A DNA stretch of 41,544 bases, taken from Embleya sp040605455. GTDB taxonomy: Bacteria; Actinomycetota; Actinomycetes; Streptomycetales; Streptomycetaceae. The stretch spans positions 1-41,544 of the forward strand of contig NZ_JBEXCV010000071.1 of the NCBI RefSeq assembly GCF_040605455.1, read 5' to 3'. Each line of letters starts with the position of its first letter. Position 1 is the first letter of the stretch. Positions 14,640 through 22,929 of this stretch are shown here, one piece after another. The position numbers were made by a program, and so were the translations under genes. The notes under the pieces are model-generated. The model worked only from the letters and a program-made list of their open reading frames with translations, was not told where the DNA came from and made no database searches.

Positions 14640-15587
14640 TCAGGCGAGGTGTGCCGCGACGAGGGCTGCGGCCTCGGCGAGGAGGGGTTCGTCGGCGGGC
14701 GCGTGGGCGTCGGGTTTGGTGGAGAGCACGGCCAGGACGAGCGGGCCGCGGCCGGGTGGGCGGGCGATGGCCACGTCGTTGGTGGTGCCGTAGCCGCCGG
14801 TGCCGGTCTTGTCGGCGACGCTCCAGTCGGGCGGCAGGCCGGCTCGGATGCGCTTGTCGCCGGTGGTGTTGGCGAGCAACCATCCGCCGAGGCGGGTGCG
14901 ATCCGCGGGGGCCAGGGCGGTGCCCAGGGCGAGTCGGGCGTAGGTGCGGGCGACGGCCCGGGGGCTGGTGATGTCGGTGTCCCGGCCGGGTTCGGCCGAG
15001 TTCAGGTCCGGTTCCGGGCGGTCCAGGCGGGTCACCGGGTCGCAGACCGAGCGACAGAAGTGGGTGACCGCGTGCGGGCCGGCGGCCTCGCCTGCCCGGC
15101 CTCCGAGGGCGCGGAGCAGCAGATTGGCCGCTGTATTGTCGCTGTGGGTGATGGCCGCCGCGCACAGGTCGGCCACCGTCATACCGTGTGCGCGGTTCTC
15201 GGGTCGGCCGGTGATCGGCGCGTAGCCGGAACGTGTGACGTCCTGCTCGGTGTAGTGGATGCGCTCGGCGAGGAATTCGCCGTCCCGGTCCAGGTCGCGC
15301 AGGACGGCCGCGACGAGCACGGTCTTGAACACCGAGCAGATCGGGAAGCGCTCCTCCTCCCGATGGCCCACGTGCCGTCCGGTGGCCGGATCGAAGGCGA
15401 ACACCCCGAGCCGTGCACCGTGTTGCTCTTCGAGTCGGCGCAGCCGGCGGACAATTTCCGTGTCGCGCACCCCCGCGAACGCGTTCGTGCTGCTGATGCT
15501 CGCCGGGAGTACGAGACCGCCCAGTGCCGTCGCGGCGCCGACGATGAGCAAGTCGCGACGGGCGGGGCGCATATGTGGCAAGGCCAA
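14640..15587 (-). CDS. bla: class A beta-lactamase, Tat-exported
   Basis: 315 aa if started at the TTG at 15587, which has AAGGAGG at seven-base spacing. The ATG at 15572 has that site 22 bases away. The N-terminus has a twin-arginine signal (RPARRDLLIVGAATALGG, then a cleavable NAFA). All class A motifs are present: SVFK (Ser70 nucleophile, Lys73), SDN, EPDLN (Glu166-x-x-Leu-Asn) and KTGTGGYGTTND (Lys234-Thr-Gly). It should hydrolyse penicillin-type beta-lactams outside the membrane after folding in the cytoplasm. There is no adjacent BlaI/BlaR regulator. Spectrum cannot be judged from sequence alone. Confidence 0.94.
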   Translation of the reverse strand: MALPHMRPARRDLLIVGAATALGGLVLPASISSTNAFAGVRDTEIVRRLRRLEEQHGARLGVFAFDPATGRHVGHREEERFPICSVFKTVLVAAVLRDLDRDGEFLAERIHYTEQDVTRSGYAPITGRPENRAHGMTVADLCAAAITHSDNTAANLLLRALGGRAGEAAGPHAVTHFCRSVCDPVTRLDRPEPDLNSAEPGRDTDITSPRAVARTYARLALGTALAPADRTRLGGWLLANTTGDKRIRAGLPPDWSVADKTGTGGYGTTNDVAIARPPGRGPLVLAVLSTKPDAHAPADEPLLAEAAALVAAHLA

Positions 15588-16175
15588 CGGGGAACCTCCT
15601 TCGCTTGATCCGGGGCTCGTATGCCCATCCAACCGCACAGGCGCGCCGGGCGCGAGACCCATCCAGGCGTGTCGCCCGTGAAGGCAGCGGCCCGGCGAAC
15701 AACGCGGTCCGGGCCGCGTGGGTCCACAGCCCCAAGCCGGCAGTACCTTCGCGAACGTCGCCTCGTCCACCGAAAACCCGCGTCACGGGCGGCGCAGCGC
15801 AGGACCAGAGCCGGTCCGAGTCCGGTTCCGCGCCCAGTGTGTGAACTTCGAGTACTTGAGGCCTTGTTGCCGCATCCGGCCGGTCTGCTGTCGGTGGATG
15901 CGGTGGAACGGGCGCCGGCGGTGGGAGAATTGATCTCTCTCCGGGAAGTCGTCGACACCACCGGAGTGTTGCGGCAGGCGCTGAAGCCGACCGAGTTGCG
16001 GCTCCGCTCCCCACCGTGCCCGAGCGTCGCCGACGGGCCATTCGTCCGGACCGGCCCCGACCCGACCCGAACCCCGGTCCCGGCCCGGTGCCGCCGGCGA
16101 CGTGGGTCCGGGCCTACACCGCCGAATACCAACGGCCACCCGCCACGCGGCCTACTCGGCGGAGCCGTCGCCGGG
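15588..16175. other. intergenic stretch upstream of beta-lactamase gene
   Basis: 588 bases without an intact gene. It should contain the bla promoter. A possible transposase-like fragment lies at 15837-15935. Nothing else is supported. Confidence 0.5.
15837..15935 (+). pseudogene. possible transposase N-terminal fragment
   Basis: The frame reads VCELRVLEALLPHPAGLLSV then DAVERAPAVGELISL. The pattern LEALLPHxAGLxVDxVER resembles the start of ISL3-type transposases. Only about 33 residues match, no terminal repeats were found, and the rest of the frame is unrecognisable. It is listed as a weak lead. Confidence 0.2.
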
Positions 16176-16805
16176 CTATGCCCGCTCGGGTGGGTCCTGT
16201 GGCGGGGTCACGTCCCGCGTCGGGAGGAGGGCGATACCGGACCTGAGCTGCAGCGCACCGGGTAGGTCCAGGATGCAGCGCCGGCTGGCCACCACGGCCT
16301 GCTGCATCGCCAGGGTGCCGGTGGTCGTGCAGGTGCCGCACCGCAGCGACATCAGGCGGGCCTGGCGGATGACGGCGAGCATCCCCTCGATGTCGAAGGC
16401 AACGGTGAGGCAGATCTCCAGGCTCCCGACCCTGGCACCGTCAACCGTCAGATCGACGCAGGGACGGTGGGTGGACGTGATCCGGTGGGTCGCCAGGGCG
16501 ATGACCTCCTCGGTCCCCGGAGCCGCACGGGTACGCCGCGCGGCCTCGACCATCGCGGCGTGTTTCGCCCATCCGGCCGCCGCCAGATCGAGCAGATCCA
16601 GACTCAGGAATTCGTTGACCATCGAGGCGACCTCCCGCTCGACGGTCTGCCCCGCGGTGTCGGTCAGGCCCTGGGCCGCACGCCCGAGCATCGAGGCCAC
16701 CTCGTGTTCACGAGCCGCGTCCACGAGACTTGCCGCGGCCGCCTCACCGTCCTCGCCGAACAACAATTCCCGTACGGACGCGGGCTGCGCCACAGCGGCA
16801 GTCAC
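16176..16805 (-). CDS. conserved hypothetical protein, last gene of TIG operon
   Basis: 209 aa from a GTG that overlaps the preceding micro-ORF stop (GTGA). It begins TAAVAQPASVRELLFGEDGE. A long helical region follows (VDAAREHEVASMLGRAAQGL, then VASMVNEFLSLDLLDLAAAG). The C-terminal half is a beta-rich domain with LEICLTVAFDIEGMLAVIR, GTCTTTGTLAMQQAVVASRR and LQLRSGIALLP. No signal peptide and no membrane helix, so it is cytoplasmic. I do not recognise a named family. Coupling to the TIG membrane protein suggests a partner acting on its cytoplasmic tail. The N-terminal 60 or so bases are duplicated just upstream as the micro-ORF. Confidence 0.75.
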   Translation of the reverse strand: MTAAVAQPASVRELLFGEDGEAAAASLVDAAREHEVASMLGRAAQGLTDTAGQTVEREVASMVNEFLSLDLLDLAAAGWAKHAAMVEAARRTRAAPGTEEVIALATHRITSTHRPCVDLTVDGARVGSLEICLTVAFDIEGMLAVIRQARLMSLRCGTCTTTGTLAMQQAVVASRRCILDLPGALQLRSGIALLPTRDVTPPQDPPERA

Positions 16806-16921
16806 GAATCCACCTCCTCGATGAGGGCATCGCCGTCGTCACCGAACAACACTGCACACGCGAACGCGGGCGCAAACGCGGGCCCCGCCACAGCGGCAAT
16901 CACGGATCCGCCTCCTCGATG
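16783..16921. repeat. 98-bp tandem duplication
   Basis: Bases 16881-16921 and 16783-16823 align without gaps at an offset of 98 bp and are nearly identical. They include the stop/start junction, the ribosome site GAGGAGG and the first codons (GTGAxTGCCGCTGTGGCG on the minus strand). The intervening parts also align (TTGTTCGG then GA followed by GACGG) with small indels. The second junction created the micro-ORF. Confidence 0.8.
16802..16903 (-). CDS. 33-aa micro-ORF from duplicated gene start
   Basis: The GTG overlaps the stop of the TIG gene (GTGA), and its TGA overlaps the GTG of the 209-aa gene. GAGGAGG lies at proper spacing. Translation: IAAVAGPAFAPAFACAVLFG then DDGDALIEEVDS, which parallels the N-terminus of the next gene (TAAVAQPASVRELLFGEDGE). 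It is either a translation-coupling spacer that passes ribosomes between the two genes or a small acidic peptide of its own. Confidence 0.55.
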   Translation of the reverse strand: MIAAVAGPAFAPAFACAVLFGDDGDALIEEVDS

Positions 16922-17763
16922 GTTTGTCGACCGGGGTCGGAACGAGGTTCCAGACGCACCGTTCGACTCGGCCCGGGCGTCTGCCCGACGTCTTGCACTC
17001 CCCCCGACGCGAGGCCCGGTCGCATGACGGCGCGAACATGTCGGCGGGTCCAGCGCGGCCCCCGCTGCGGATGACGGAAGAAGCCCATGTAGCCGGCCAG
17101 CGCGACGGCCAGGAAGCCGCCGGCCGCCAGCGTCCCGATCACCCATCCCGCGGTTCCGCCGGCGCCGGCTCCGGTGTCGACCACCGCGGCGGACGGCGAC
17201 GGAGAGCGGGTCCCGGTCGGTCGCACCGGAGACACGGGCACGGGTGGTGATCCCGGTCGAGCGCCGGCCGACACCTCGAAGGAGGCGTAGGCACGATCGG
17301 CTGCGCCGCATCGTGCCGAAACCTCGTGGCTTCCCTTCGATACGTCCTTCGGGACCACCAGTCGGGCACTGAATCCGCCATTCGGGGCGACGGGCACCGC
17401 AAAGGGGGCGATACCGGCGCCGTCCCAATAGATGTCGACGCGGTAGTCGGGCGCACAGGTCGCGAAGCCCGAGCCGAGCACCACCACCGTCGTACCGGCG
17501 CCTCCCCCTGCCGGCGTCAGGACGAGCACCGGATGCGACCCGGGGACCGAGGGGCGCAACGTCGGGCCTCGGGAGGGAGGTGGGTTGCTGCGGGGCGGAG
17601 GTGTCGACGCCGAGGGCGTAGTCGGCGTCTCCGTGCAGCAACTGTAAGTGGGCGTGGTCGGCGGCGGCGGGGACAGAGCCCGAACCTGTGCGCCACCCGA
17701 CGGCATCGAGACCCCCAATCCCACCAAGACCAGGGCACCCACAATCCCCGAGACCTGCACCAT
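16900..17763 (-). CDS. secreted TIG-domain protein with C-terminal membrane anchor
   Basis: 287 aa from an ATG preceded by GAAAGGACC. A signal peptide (about 1-29; SGIVGALVLVGLGVSMPSGG) is followed by a Pro/Thr/Ser-rich linker (about 30-75). An IPT/TIG-like Ig fold comes next (about 78-170; LVLTPAGGGAGTTVVVLGSG, ending YASFEVSAG) with a Cys pair (CAPDYR, ARCGAADR). A second Pro/Ser linker follows, then a transmembrane helix (about 203-230; WVIGTLAAGGFLAVALAGYM) and a basic cytoplasmic tail of about 55 residues. The likely topology is an extracellular Ig domain on a stalk. No sortase motif. It is first of three coupled genes. Role unknown; adhesion or cell-wall interaction is plausible. Confidence 0.8.
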   Translation of the reverse strand: MVQVSGIVGALVLVGLGVSMPSGGAQVRALSPPPPTTPTYSCCTETPTTPSASTPPPRSNPPPSRGPTLRPSVPGSHPVLVLTPAGGGAGTTVVVLGSGFATCAPDYRVDIYWDGAGIAPFAVPVAPNGGFSARLVVPKDVSKGSHEVSARCGAADRAYASFEVSAGARPGSPPVPVSPVRPTGTRSPSPSAAVVDTGAGAGGTAGWVIGTLAAGGFLAVALAGYMGFFRHPQRGPRWTRRHVRAVMRPGLASGGVQDVGQTPGPSRTVRLEPRSDPGRQTIEEADP

Positions 17764-18354
17764 TGGTCCTTTCTCGTGACGTCGACGCGAGAAGGGGCCC
17801 GCGACTCGAACGACGAGCCGCGACCACGCGCATCCCCGCGCACGACCGACCCAGCGACTTGCGACCAGCGAAACACGACACGACACCCACCGCATCCGGG
17901 TGGTTGGCGAAAGGCCGTGTCGAGCATCCGGTCGACGAGGACGGGAAGGGCGTAGACCAGAGCCGGGCACGCCGGAAGAAGCGGCCGGCGGGTACGACCG
18001 TGCGGCGTCCCGCGCCACGAAGGTCCCCGACCCGGTCGGCGGCCGGGCGACTACCGGCACGCGCAACCGACGCCCGCCCGGAACGTGTTCGGGGCCTCGG
18101 TCGGTCGATGTGACCGAGGCCCCGTAACGGCGCCCTGCACAGCCCGCACAGGACACGCTGGTGACTGTGTGGACCCGACAAGGCGCATCCACCCGGCAGG
18201 ACGCGGGCCACCCGGCAATGGGGGGAGAGTCACCCGAAGGAGTGGCCGGCGCAGGGGTGTTCCGTTCTCTCGAAACCGACCCGATCGCCCCGCGCGGGGT
18301 CAGGCGGTGCGGATCCACGACCTTGGGCGACGCGGGCGCCGTCGACGAGCCGGC
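17764..18354. other. gene-free stretch with a terminator
   Basis: About 590 bases. They hold the promoter of the TIG operon and, at 18091-18123, a strong hairpin. No frame gives a recognisable protein. Confidence 0.5.
18091..18123. terminator. terminator downstream of ArsR-type gene
   Basis: GGGGCCTCGGTC and GACCGAGGCCCC form a perfect 12-bp stem with a 9-base loop. It is 230 bases past the ArsR-type gene stop and upstream of the TIG operon, insulating the two. Confidence 0.7.
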
Positions 18355-19368
18355 TCACGCGGGCGAGTCGTGTGGGGTCGAGAGGAGGCTGGTTCCCAGG
18401 GCAGTGGTGGTGTGCCGAACCGTGCCGGCCTGACGCAGACTGGTGACCAGGCCGGCGGCCCGGAGGGCGGCGGCATGTTCGGAAGCCGATGCGAGAGAAA
18501 TACCGAGGTGTCCGGCCAGTTGTGTGGTCGTGTGACCGCCCGGGTCCGCGAGTGTCCGCAGAACGGCCGCGCGGGTGCGCCCCAGTAGCGTCGCCAGGGA
18601 CTTTGGCGCATTTCTCCGGGCATGGGACGGTGTCGAAACGAGGTCGTTCGTCTGTGGATCCCGGAGCGGCGCGTAGATCAGCACAGGGGTGTCGACGTCG
18701 TTGAGCAGCGCCCGAGGGCGTGAGCCGCAGAAGATGTGCCCACACAGGAGGAGTCCCCGACCCTCCAGGTGGAAGTCGATGTCGCCTTGCCCGGGAAGGC
18801 CGGGAAGCTCCAGTACCGGTTCACGCCAGTGCACCTGCGGATGCAGCCCGGCCAGCAGGGCGCCGATCCCGGCGCGTGCCATGGTGTCGACCCTCCAGGC
18901 TCGGTCGGCGTCCAACACGGCCCGCATGCGGTCGGCGAACGGCGCTATGGCGATGTCGTGGTACGCCGCCAGGGTGTCGGCCACCATGTCCAGGGCGTCT
19001 CGGTCCCCATGGGCCAGTTGCCGCACCCACCCGGGCAGGCTGCGGTGCGACGACAGGCGATGCACATCGGTCGCAAGGCGCTCGCGTGGCGTGGCTCGTA
19101 TCGCCTCGAAGACCCCCGCGTCGGGGGACGCCGGTGCGCTGGGGGTGAGGAAGTCCGGTACCCAGCCGGCAGCCGGAACCAACGACCCGAGCAACGACGC
19201 ATGAGAGGGCAGCCGTTCCAGCACCTGACTCCGCCAGGCACGAAACAGCGGGACGGAGCCCCGGCGCAGCACCTGCAGACTCATCACCGCCTCACTTATC
19301 GGAAGCGCGCGGTTGTGGGCGAACACCAACCCCGCCAGGTCCTTCGGGGTGAAGTGGATGCGTAACAT
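18355..19368 (-). CDS. ArsR-type winged-helix regulator with long N-terminal domain
   Basis: 337 aa from an ATG with GGAGGACGC. The N-terminal 240 residues (beginning LRIHFTPKDLAGLVFAHNRA) resemble the DUF5937-type region found in actinomycete ArsR-like regulators. The C-terminal winged helix (about 255-330) reads LLGRTRAAVLRTLADPGG, HTTTQLAGHLGISLASASEH and ALRAAGLVTSLRQAG, with a beta-hairpin wing GTVRHTTTALGTSLL. Metal-sensing Cys of classical ArsR are absent. Family members usually repress nearby genes or themselves. No adjacent same-strand target exists, and its own promoter region (19369-19450) is the likely site. Confidence 0.85.
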   Translation of the reverse strand: MLRIHFTPKDLAGLVFAHNRALPISEAVMSLQVLRRGSVPLFRAWRSQVLERLPSHASLLGSLVPAAGWVPDFLTPSAPASPDAGVFEAIRATPRERLATDVHRLSSHRSLPGWVRQLAHGDRDALDMVADTLAAYHDIAIAPFADRMRAVLDADRAWRVDTMARAGIGALLAGLHPQVHWREPVLELPGLPGQGDIDFHLEGRGLLLCGHIFCGSRPRALLNDVDTPVLIYAPLRDPQTNDLVSTPSHARRNAPKSLATLLGRTRAAVLRTLADPGGHTTTQLAGHLGISLASASEHAAALRAAGLVTSLRQAGTVRHTTTALGTSLLSTPHDSPA

Positions 19369-19928
19369 GCGTCCTCCGTTGTCCGTTTGCTCGGCGCCGG
19401 GGCTTGGCAACCGGTGACATTCGGTCATACCCGAAAGCAGTTGTCGGTATCGGTATCGACCGAAGAGGCGTCGTAGGCCGCTGGTGCGGTGGGGTGCTCG
19501 GCCGTCGCGGTAGAAGTACACGAGCGCGGGCGCAAACGGCGTCGCTTGTGCAAGGGGGACGCCTGGACGTCCCCCTTGCTCGGCTGAGGGAGACGACGGG
19601 GCGTCCGGACCGTGGGGTGTGCGCGTCGACGGCCGGCGGCTCCGATCCATTCGGATGGGTGACGCTTGAGGCGCGAGTCGGGGGGCAGGTGTGCGGGCAT
19701 GACGGCGTCGGCCCAAAGGAAGGGACCGCCGGCGCCGGACGAGCGGGCACGTCACGGCCCCGCCACCGGGGATCGGCCCGTCCGCTCGGATCGCACGCAC
19801 GTGGACCGTCCGGACGAGAACACGACCGCAGTATTCCTTGTCCTGGTGGTTGCGCCGAACTCGGGCCGAAACAGCGTCCGCCGTCCACCCCTCGTAAGCC
19901 TGAGGAGCCCGTACCCCTGAGGAGGGTC
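19369..19928. other. divergent intergenic region
   Basis: 560 bases between two divergent starts. An AT-richer patch with TATCGG repeats (about 19444-19463; TCGGT and ACCGA arms) may hold an operator. I see no gene. Confidence 0.4.
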
Positions 19929-20600
19929 ATGTCTCGCCGTCGTCGTTCCCTCGTCCGGTGGCGCGTGCCACGACGGGCCGGTGCTTCCGGGCGGGCCCGG
20001 AGCGCGGTACGAACCACTCTCGCCGGCTGGGGTTGGGACGAGGATCGCGTCGCGCCGGCCGTCCTGGTCCTGTCGGAGCTGTTGACCAACGCACAGTTGT
20101 ACACCGACGGGGATGTGGGACTGAGCCTGCGCCGGACCAGGCGCGGGGTGCGGTTGTCCGTCACCGACACCGACCCCCGGGTGCCGACTCGCCGCGACAC
20201 CGGTCCCGAACACGAGGGCGGCTTCGGGCTGCACATCCTCGACACGATCACCACCGGCTGGGGCGTCCGGACGCACCGGGCCGGTAAGACCGTCTGGGCC
20301 GACATCGACGCGTCCTCTCCCGCCGCTTCGCATCGCCCGCGGCGGTCGGGCGTCAAAGGAACGGCCTCCTCGATCCGGGCGATTCTCCGATGCCGGTGGC
20401 GCGAGGGCCCGGTGGCGGCCGATCGACGGACCCCCGCGGGCCTGCCGGTGGCCGAGGTGTGGCGCCGGGTCGGCGCGATCGGTACGGCGGTGCGTGCGGG
20501 CATGCCCTCCACGGTTCGACACCTGCGGCGCACGCGCCGACGGGGGTCCGGCCTGATGCTCGTGAACCTCCTCGCCGCGGCTCGACCCTCGGCCGCCTGA
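19929..20600 (+). CDS. RsbW-like ATP-binding protein (GHKL fold)
   Basis: 223 aa from an ATG with GAGGAGGGTC. An HATPase_c domain (about 10-125) has the N box LVLSELLTNAQLY, G1 box VTDTDPRVPTRRD and G2 box GGFGLHILDTI, as in the anti-sigma/serine kinase RsbW/SpoIIAB family that is abundant in Streptomyces. The C-terminal 95 residues are an Arg-rich extension (HRPRRSGVKGTASSIRAILR) of unknown role, longer than usual for the family. It converges with a SpoIIE-type phosphatase 41 bases away, a classic partner type in partner-switching pathways, although the pair are not in one operon. No anti-sigma antagonist gene is nearby. Confidence 0.85.
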   Translation: MSRRRRSLVRWRVPRRAGASGRARSAVRTTLAGWGWDEDRVAPAVLVLSELLTNAQLYTDGDVGLSLRRTRRGVRLSVTDTDPRVPTRRDTGPEHEGGFGLHILDTITTGWGVRTHRAGKTVWADIDASSPAASHRPRRSGVKGTASSIRAILRCRWREGPVAADRRTPAGLPVAEVWRRVGAIGTAVRAGMPSTVRHLRRTRRRGSGLMLVNLLAAARPSAA

Positions 20601-20624
20601 GCAGGAGAGCTCCGGCCCGGGCCG

Positions 20625-20648
20625 GGTCAGGTCAGGTCAGGTCAGGTC
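20625..20648. repeat. GGTCA pentamer tandem repeat
   Basis: Four perfect GGTCA copies and a partial fifth (GGTC) lie in the 41-base gap between the convergent RsbW-like and phosphatase genes, running into the phosphatase stop. Slippage-prone; no role evident. Confidence 0.85.
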
Positions 20649-21877
20649 TGGGCGCAGCCGTGCCATTGCAGGAGCAGAATGGTGGCGTCGTCATGGAGCT
20701 GGTCGTGGTGGTATTCGCGGATCGCGCGGATCAGTCGGCGCAGGGTCTCGGGCGCGGGGAGGCCATCGGCTATGTGGCGGATCACGAAGTCCACGAACCG
20801 GTCGAGTCCGAAGATCTCGCCCTGTGGGTTGCGGGCCTCGGTGACGCCGTCGGTGTAGAGCAGGAGCCAGTCGCCGGGTTCGAGTTGTTCCTCGTACAGC
20901 GCGACGGGCAGGCCCATGTCCGTGCCCATCGGGTGGGCGGGCGGGCGTTCCAGGGTGGCGACCCATTGGCCGTTGCGGACGAGGACCGGTGGGTGGTGGC
21001 CGCGGTTGACCCAGGTCAACAGGCCGGTGAGCAGGTCGAGCCGGCCGATGATCGCGGTGGCGTAGCGGCTGCGGCCGAACTGTTCCAGGAGGGCGGCCTC
21101 GATCGCCTCGCTCGTCTCGACCAGGCCCACCCCGTGGCGGCGGCTGGTGCGGCAGCCCGCCAGCGCGAGGGCGACGGTGAGGCCGGCGGAGGTGTCGTGG
21201 CCCATCGCGTCGAAGACGGCCAGGTGCGCGGTGTCGCCGTCGACCGCGTACTCGTACGCATCGCCGCCCATCTCGTACGCGGGCTCCAAGGCCGCACTGA
21301 CGGTGGCCTGTTCGCCGGCGAAGGAACCCGGCGGCATCAGGGTCCACTGCATCTCGGCGGCGAGGCCCATCGGGCGGGTGCGCACCAGGCGCTCGTAGGA
21401 GTCGCTGTACGCGCGTTTGCTCACCAGGAGCAGCCCCACCACCAGAGCCAGGTCCAGCGCGCGGTCCACGGCGCCGTCGTCGACATCGTCCGTCTCCAGG
21501 CCCAGGACACCCAGGCGTTCGGCTCCGTCCGTCAGGGGAAGCCACAGACGCCTCGGCCGCGGCTCCTCGGGCTCGCCCTCGTCCGCGCCGGTCGGGGCCT
21601 CCACGGGCTCGGCGCTCTGGAAGGCCCGACCGGCCAACGTGGCATCCACTCGCAACTCCGCCTCGGGCGCCTCGCCCCCGACCCCCTCGTCCGCGCCTCG
21701 GCCCGGAACCAGGCGCAGCACTTGCTGCTGCACGTCCACGAGGTAGATCAGCGGGCGCACCAGGCCCAGCGGCCGGGCGTACGTGGTGATCAGCCCCGGA
21801 AGATCCTCCAGAACGGCGTGGCGACACGCCCGGAGCAGCCCGCCCGTCGTGGCCGCACCGTTCGAAAGAGAGTTCAC
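20642..21877 (-). CDS. GAF plus SpoIIE-type PP2C phosphatase
   Basis: 411 aa from a GTG with AGGACGCC upstream. The GAF-like sensor domain spans about 15-180 (LIYLVDVQQQVLRLVPGRG, then LGVLGLETDD). The PP2C/SpoIIE domain spans about 200-408: RPMGLAAEMQWTLMPPG, GGDAYEYAVDGDTAHLAVFD then AMGHD, LLYTDGVTEARNP and HDDATILLL. The metal-binding Asp residues of GGD, FDAMGH, TDG and DD are present, so it should be an active Mn/Mg-dependent Ser/Thr phosphatase. Such proteins dephosphorylate STAS-domain anti-sigma antagonists. The putative kinase counterpart is encoded convergently next door. Cytoplasmic; its input signal is unknown. Confidence 0.9.
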   Translation of the reverse strand: MNSLSNGAATTGGLLRACRHAVLEDLPGLITTYARPLGLVRPLIYLVDVQQQVLRLVPGRGADEGVGGEAPEAELRVDATLAGRAFQSAEPVEAPTGADEGEPEEPRPRRLWLPLTDGAERLGVLGLETDDVDDGAVDRALDLALVVGLLLVSKRAYSDSYERLVRTRPMGLAAEMQWTLMPPGSFAGEQATVSAALEPAYEMGGDAYEYAVDGDTAHLAVFDAMGHDTSAGLTVALALAGCRTSRRHGVGLVETSEAIEAALLEQFGRSRYATAIIGRLDLLTGLLTWVNRGHHPPVLVRNGQWVATLERPPAHPMGTDMGLPVALYEEQLEPGDWLLLYTDGVTEARNPQGEIFGLDRFVDFVIRHIADGLPAPETLRRLIRAIREYHHDQLHDDATILLLQWHGCAQT

Positions 21878-22202
21878 CCGGCGTCCTGTCCTGATTCGAG
21901 GCCCGATCCCCGGCGGTCGATCACGACGACGTCGGTCGGCTGTCGCCGGTAGGGCAGCATCCGAAAATAACAGAGACAACCCCCCGGACCGCCCGCAACC
22001 CCCGAGAATCCGGCAGGTCGTGCCCGAGAGGTGTCGACGAGTTCCGCGACCGGCCGTTCCTTCGACTCACCGGCCGCCGGCCGCCCTGGCGCGGTCGACA
22101 TTCGAACAAGTTCGTCAAGGGGCACGGACAACCTCCGGAGCATGCGTCGCGGCAGGATTCTGCGGTTCTTGAGCGATGCCACGACGGGACGCGGTGCCAC
22201 GA
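21878..22202. other. intergenic stretch
   Basis: 325 bases between the phosphatase start and the end of a TetR gene, both on the minus strand. No gene, repeat or clear operator seen. Confidence 0.4.
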
Positions 22203-22859
22203 CTAGAGGCCGAAGAGCGGAACGTCCATGACGTCGGGCGGCCGGACAACGGGGTCCTGTCCGGCAACGGTCGTGCGCAGGGTCTCGATCCACCAGTCGA
22301 GCATGCGATCCCGTGCGGCCGCGTCGAGTCCGACGCTCCTGAGAAATTCATTGCCGTATAGCGGATCCGTCGCGACGGCTTGGTGCAATCCGGCCACCGT
22401 CAGCTGGATCGCCTCGCGTGGCGGCGGCGTTCGTCCGGTGGCCGCGCAGTGCTGCCGCGCCTGGGCGTGCAGCCGGTCCACCACCTCGTCGAGCATTCCG
22501 CTCCCGGTATCGCGCCGGCCGGACCGATGCAGCGCGAGCGCCAGTTCGGCATATCCGTCGGCGTACAGCGCGGCCAGCGCACGCACCAACTCGGCGGGGT
22601 CGTTCGGGCCATCGGTCCACGTGCCCAGCACGGCGTGCAGTTCGGCCTTCAGCTTTGCCCCGCCGAATCGCAGCAGCGACTCCAGTAGTTGTTCGCGCGT
22701 ACCGAAGTGGTGGTTGATCGCGGCATCGGACACCCCGATCTCGGCGGCAACGGCGCGCACCTGCACGGCGGCCGGACCGCCTGCGGCGAGCAGCTTGCTC
22801 GCCGCCTCGAGGATCATCCGCCTGGCGTCATCGGGGTTGCGTCGTACTCGGGTGGCCAC
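22203..22859 (-). CDS. TetR/AcrR-family repressor of adjacent hydrolase
   Basis: 218 aa. The N-terminal helix-turn-helix (about 10-60) reads DDARRMILEAASKLLAAGGP and VRAVAAEIGVSDAAINHHFG. The rest is helical (AELVRALAALYADGYAELAL; AIQLTVAGLHQAVATDPLYG), forming the ligand pocket and dimer surface. The gene is divergent from an alpha/beta hydrolase gene 70 bases away, and two near-perfect 22-bp operators fill that gap. It therefore most likely represses itself and the hydrolase until a small ligand, perhaps the hydrolase substrate, releases it. The ATG lies 10 bases from the nearer operator. Confidence 0.92.
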   Translation of the reverse strand: MATRVRRNPDDARRMILEAASKLLAAGGPAAVQVRAVAAEIGVSDAAINHHFGTREQLLESLLRFGGAKLKAELHAVLGTWTDGPNDPAELVRALAALYADGYAELALALHRSGRRDTGSGMLDEVVDRLHAQARQHCAATGRTPPPREAIQLTVAGLHQAVATDPLYGNEFLRSVGLDAAARDRMLDWWIETLRTTVAGQDPVVRPPDVMDVPLFGL

Positions 22860-22868
22860 GCGCCAACT

Positions 22869-22917
22869 CTACCTTGACCACTCAAGGTAATGTCCTTACC
22901 TTGAGCAGCCAAGGTAA
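22869..22917. promoter_or_regulatory. two TetR operators
   Basis: Two copies of YTACCTTG-N6-CAAGGTAA at 22869-22890 and 22896-22917. The second is a perfect palindrome in its arms; the first has one changed outer base, and its core TACCTTGA/TCAAGGTA is perfect. Centres are 27 bp apart. Together they fill the gap between the two divergent starts. Confidence 0.88.
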
Positions 22918-22929
22918 GGACGGAGGGCC

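Noticed and set aside
16035..16048. GGGCCATTCGTCCG resembling the DevR-like box
   Set aside because: One mismatch in the core, lacks the inner CG/CG, is not paired and is not before a plausible target. Expected by chance at this GC content.
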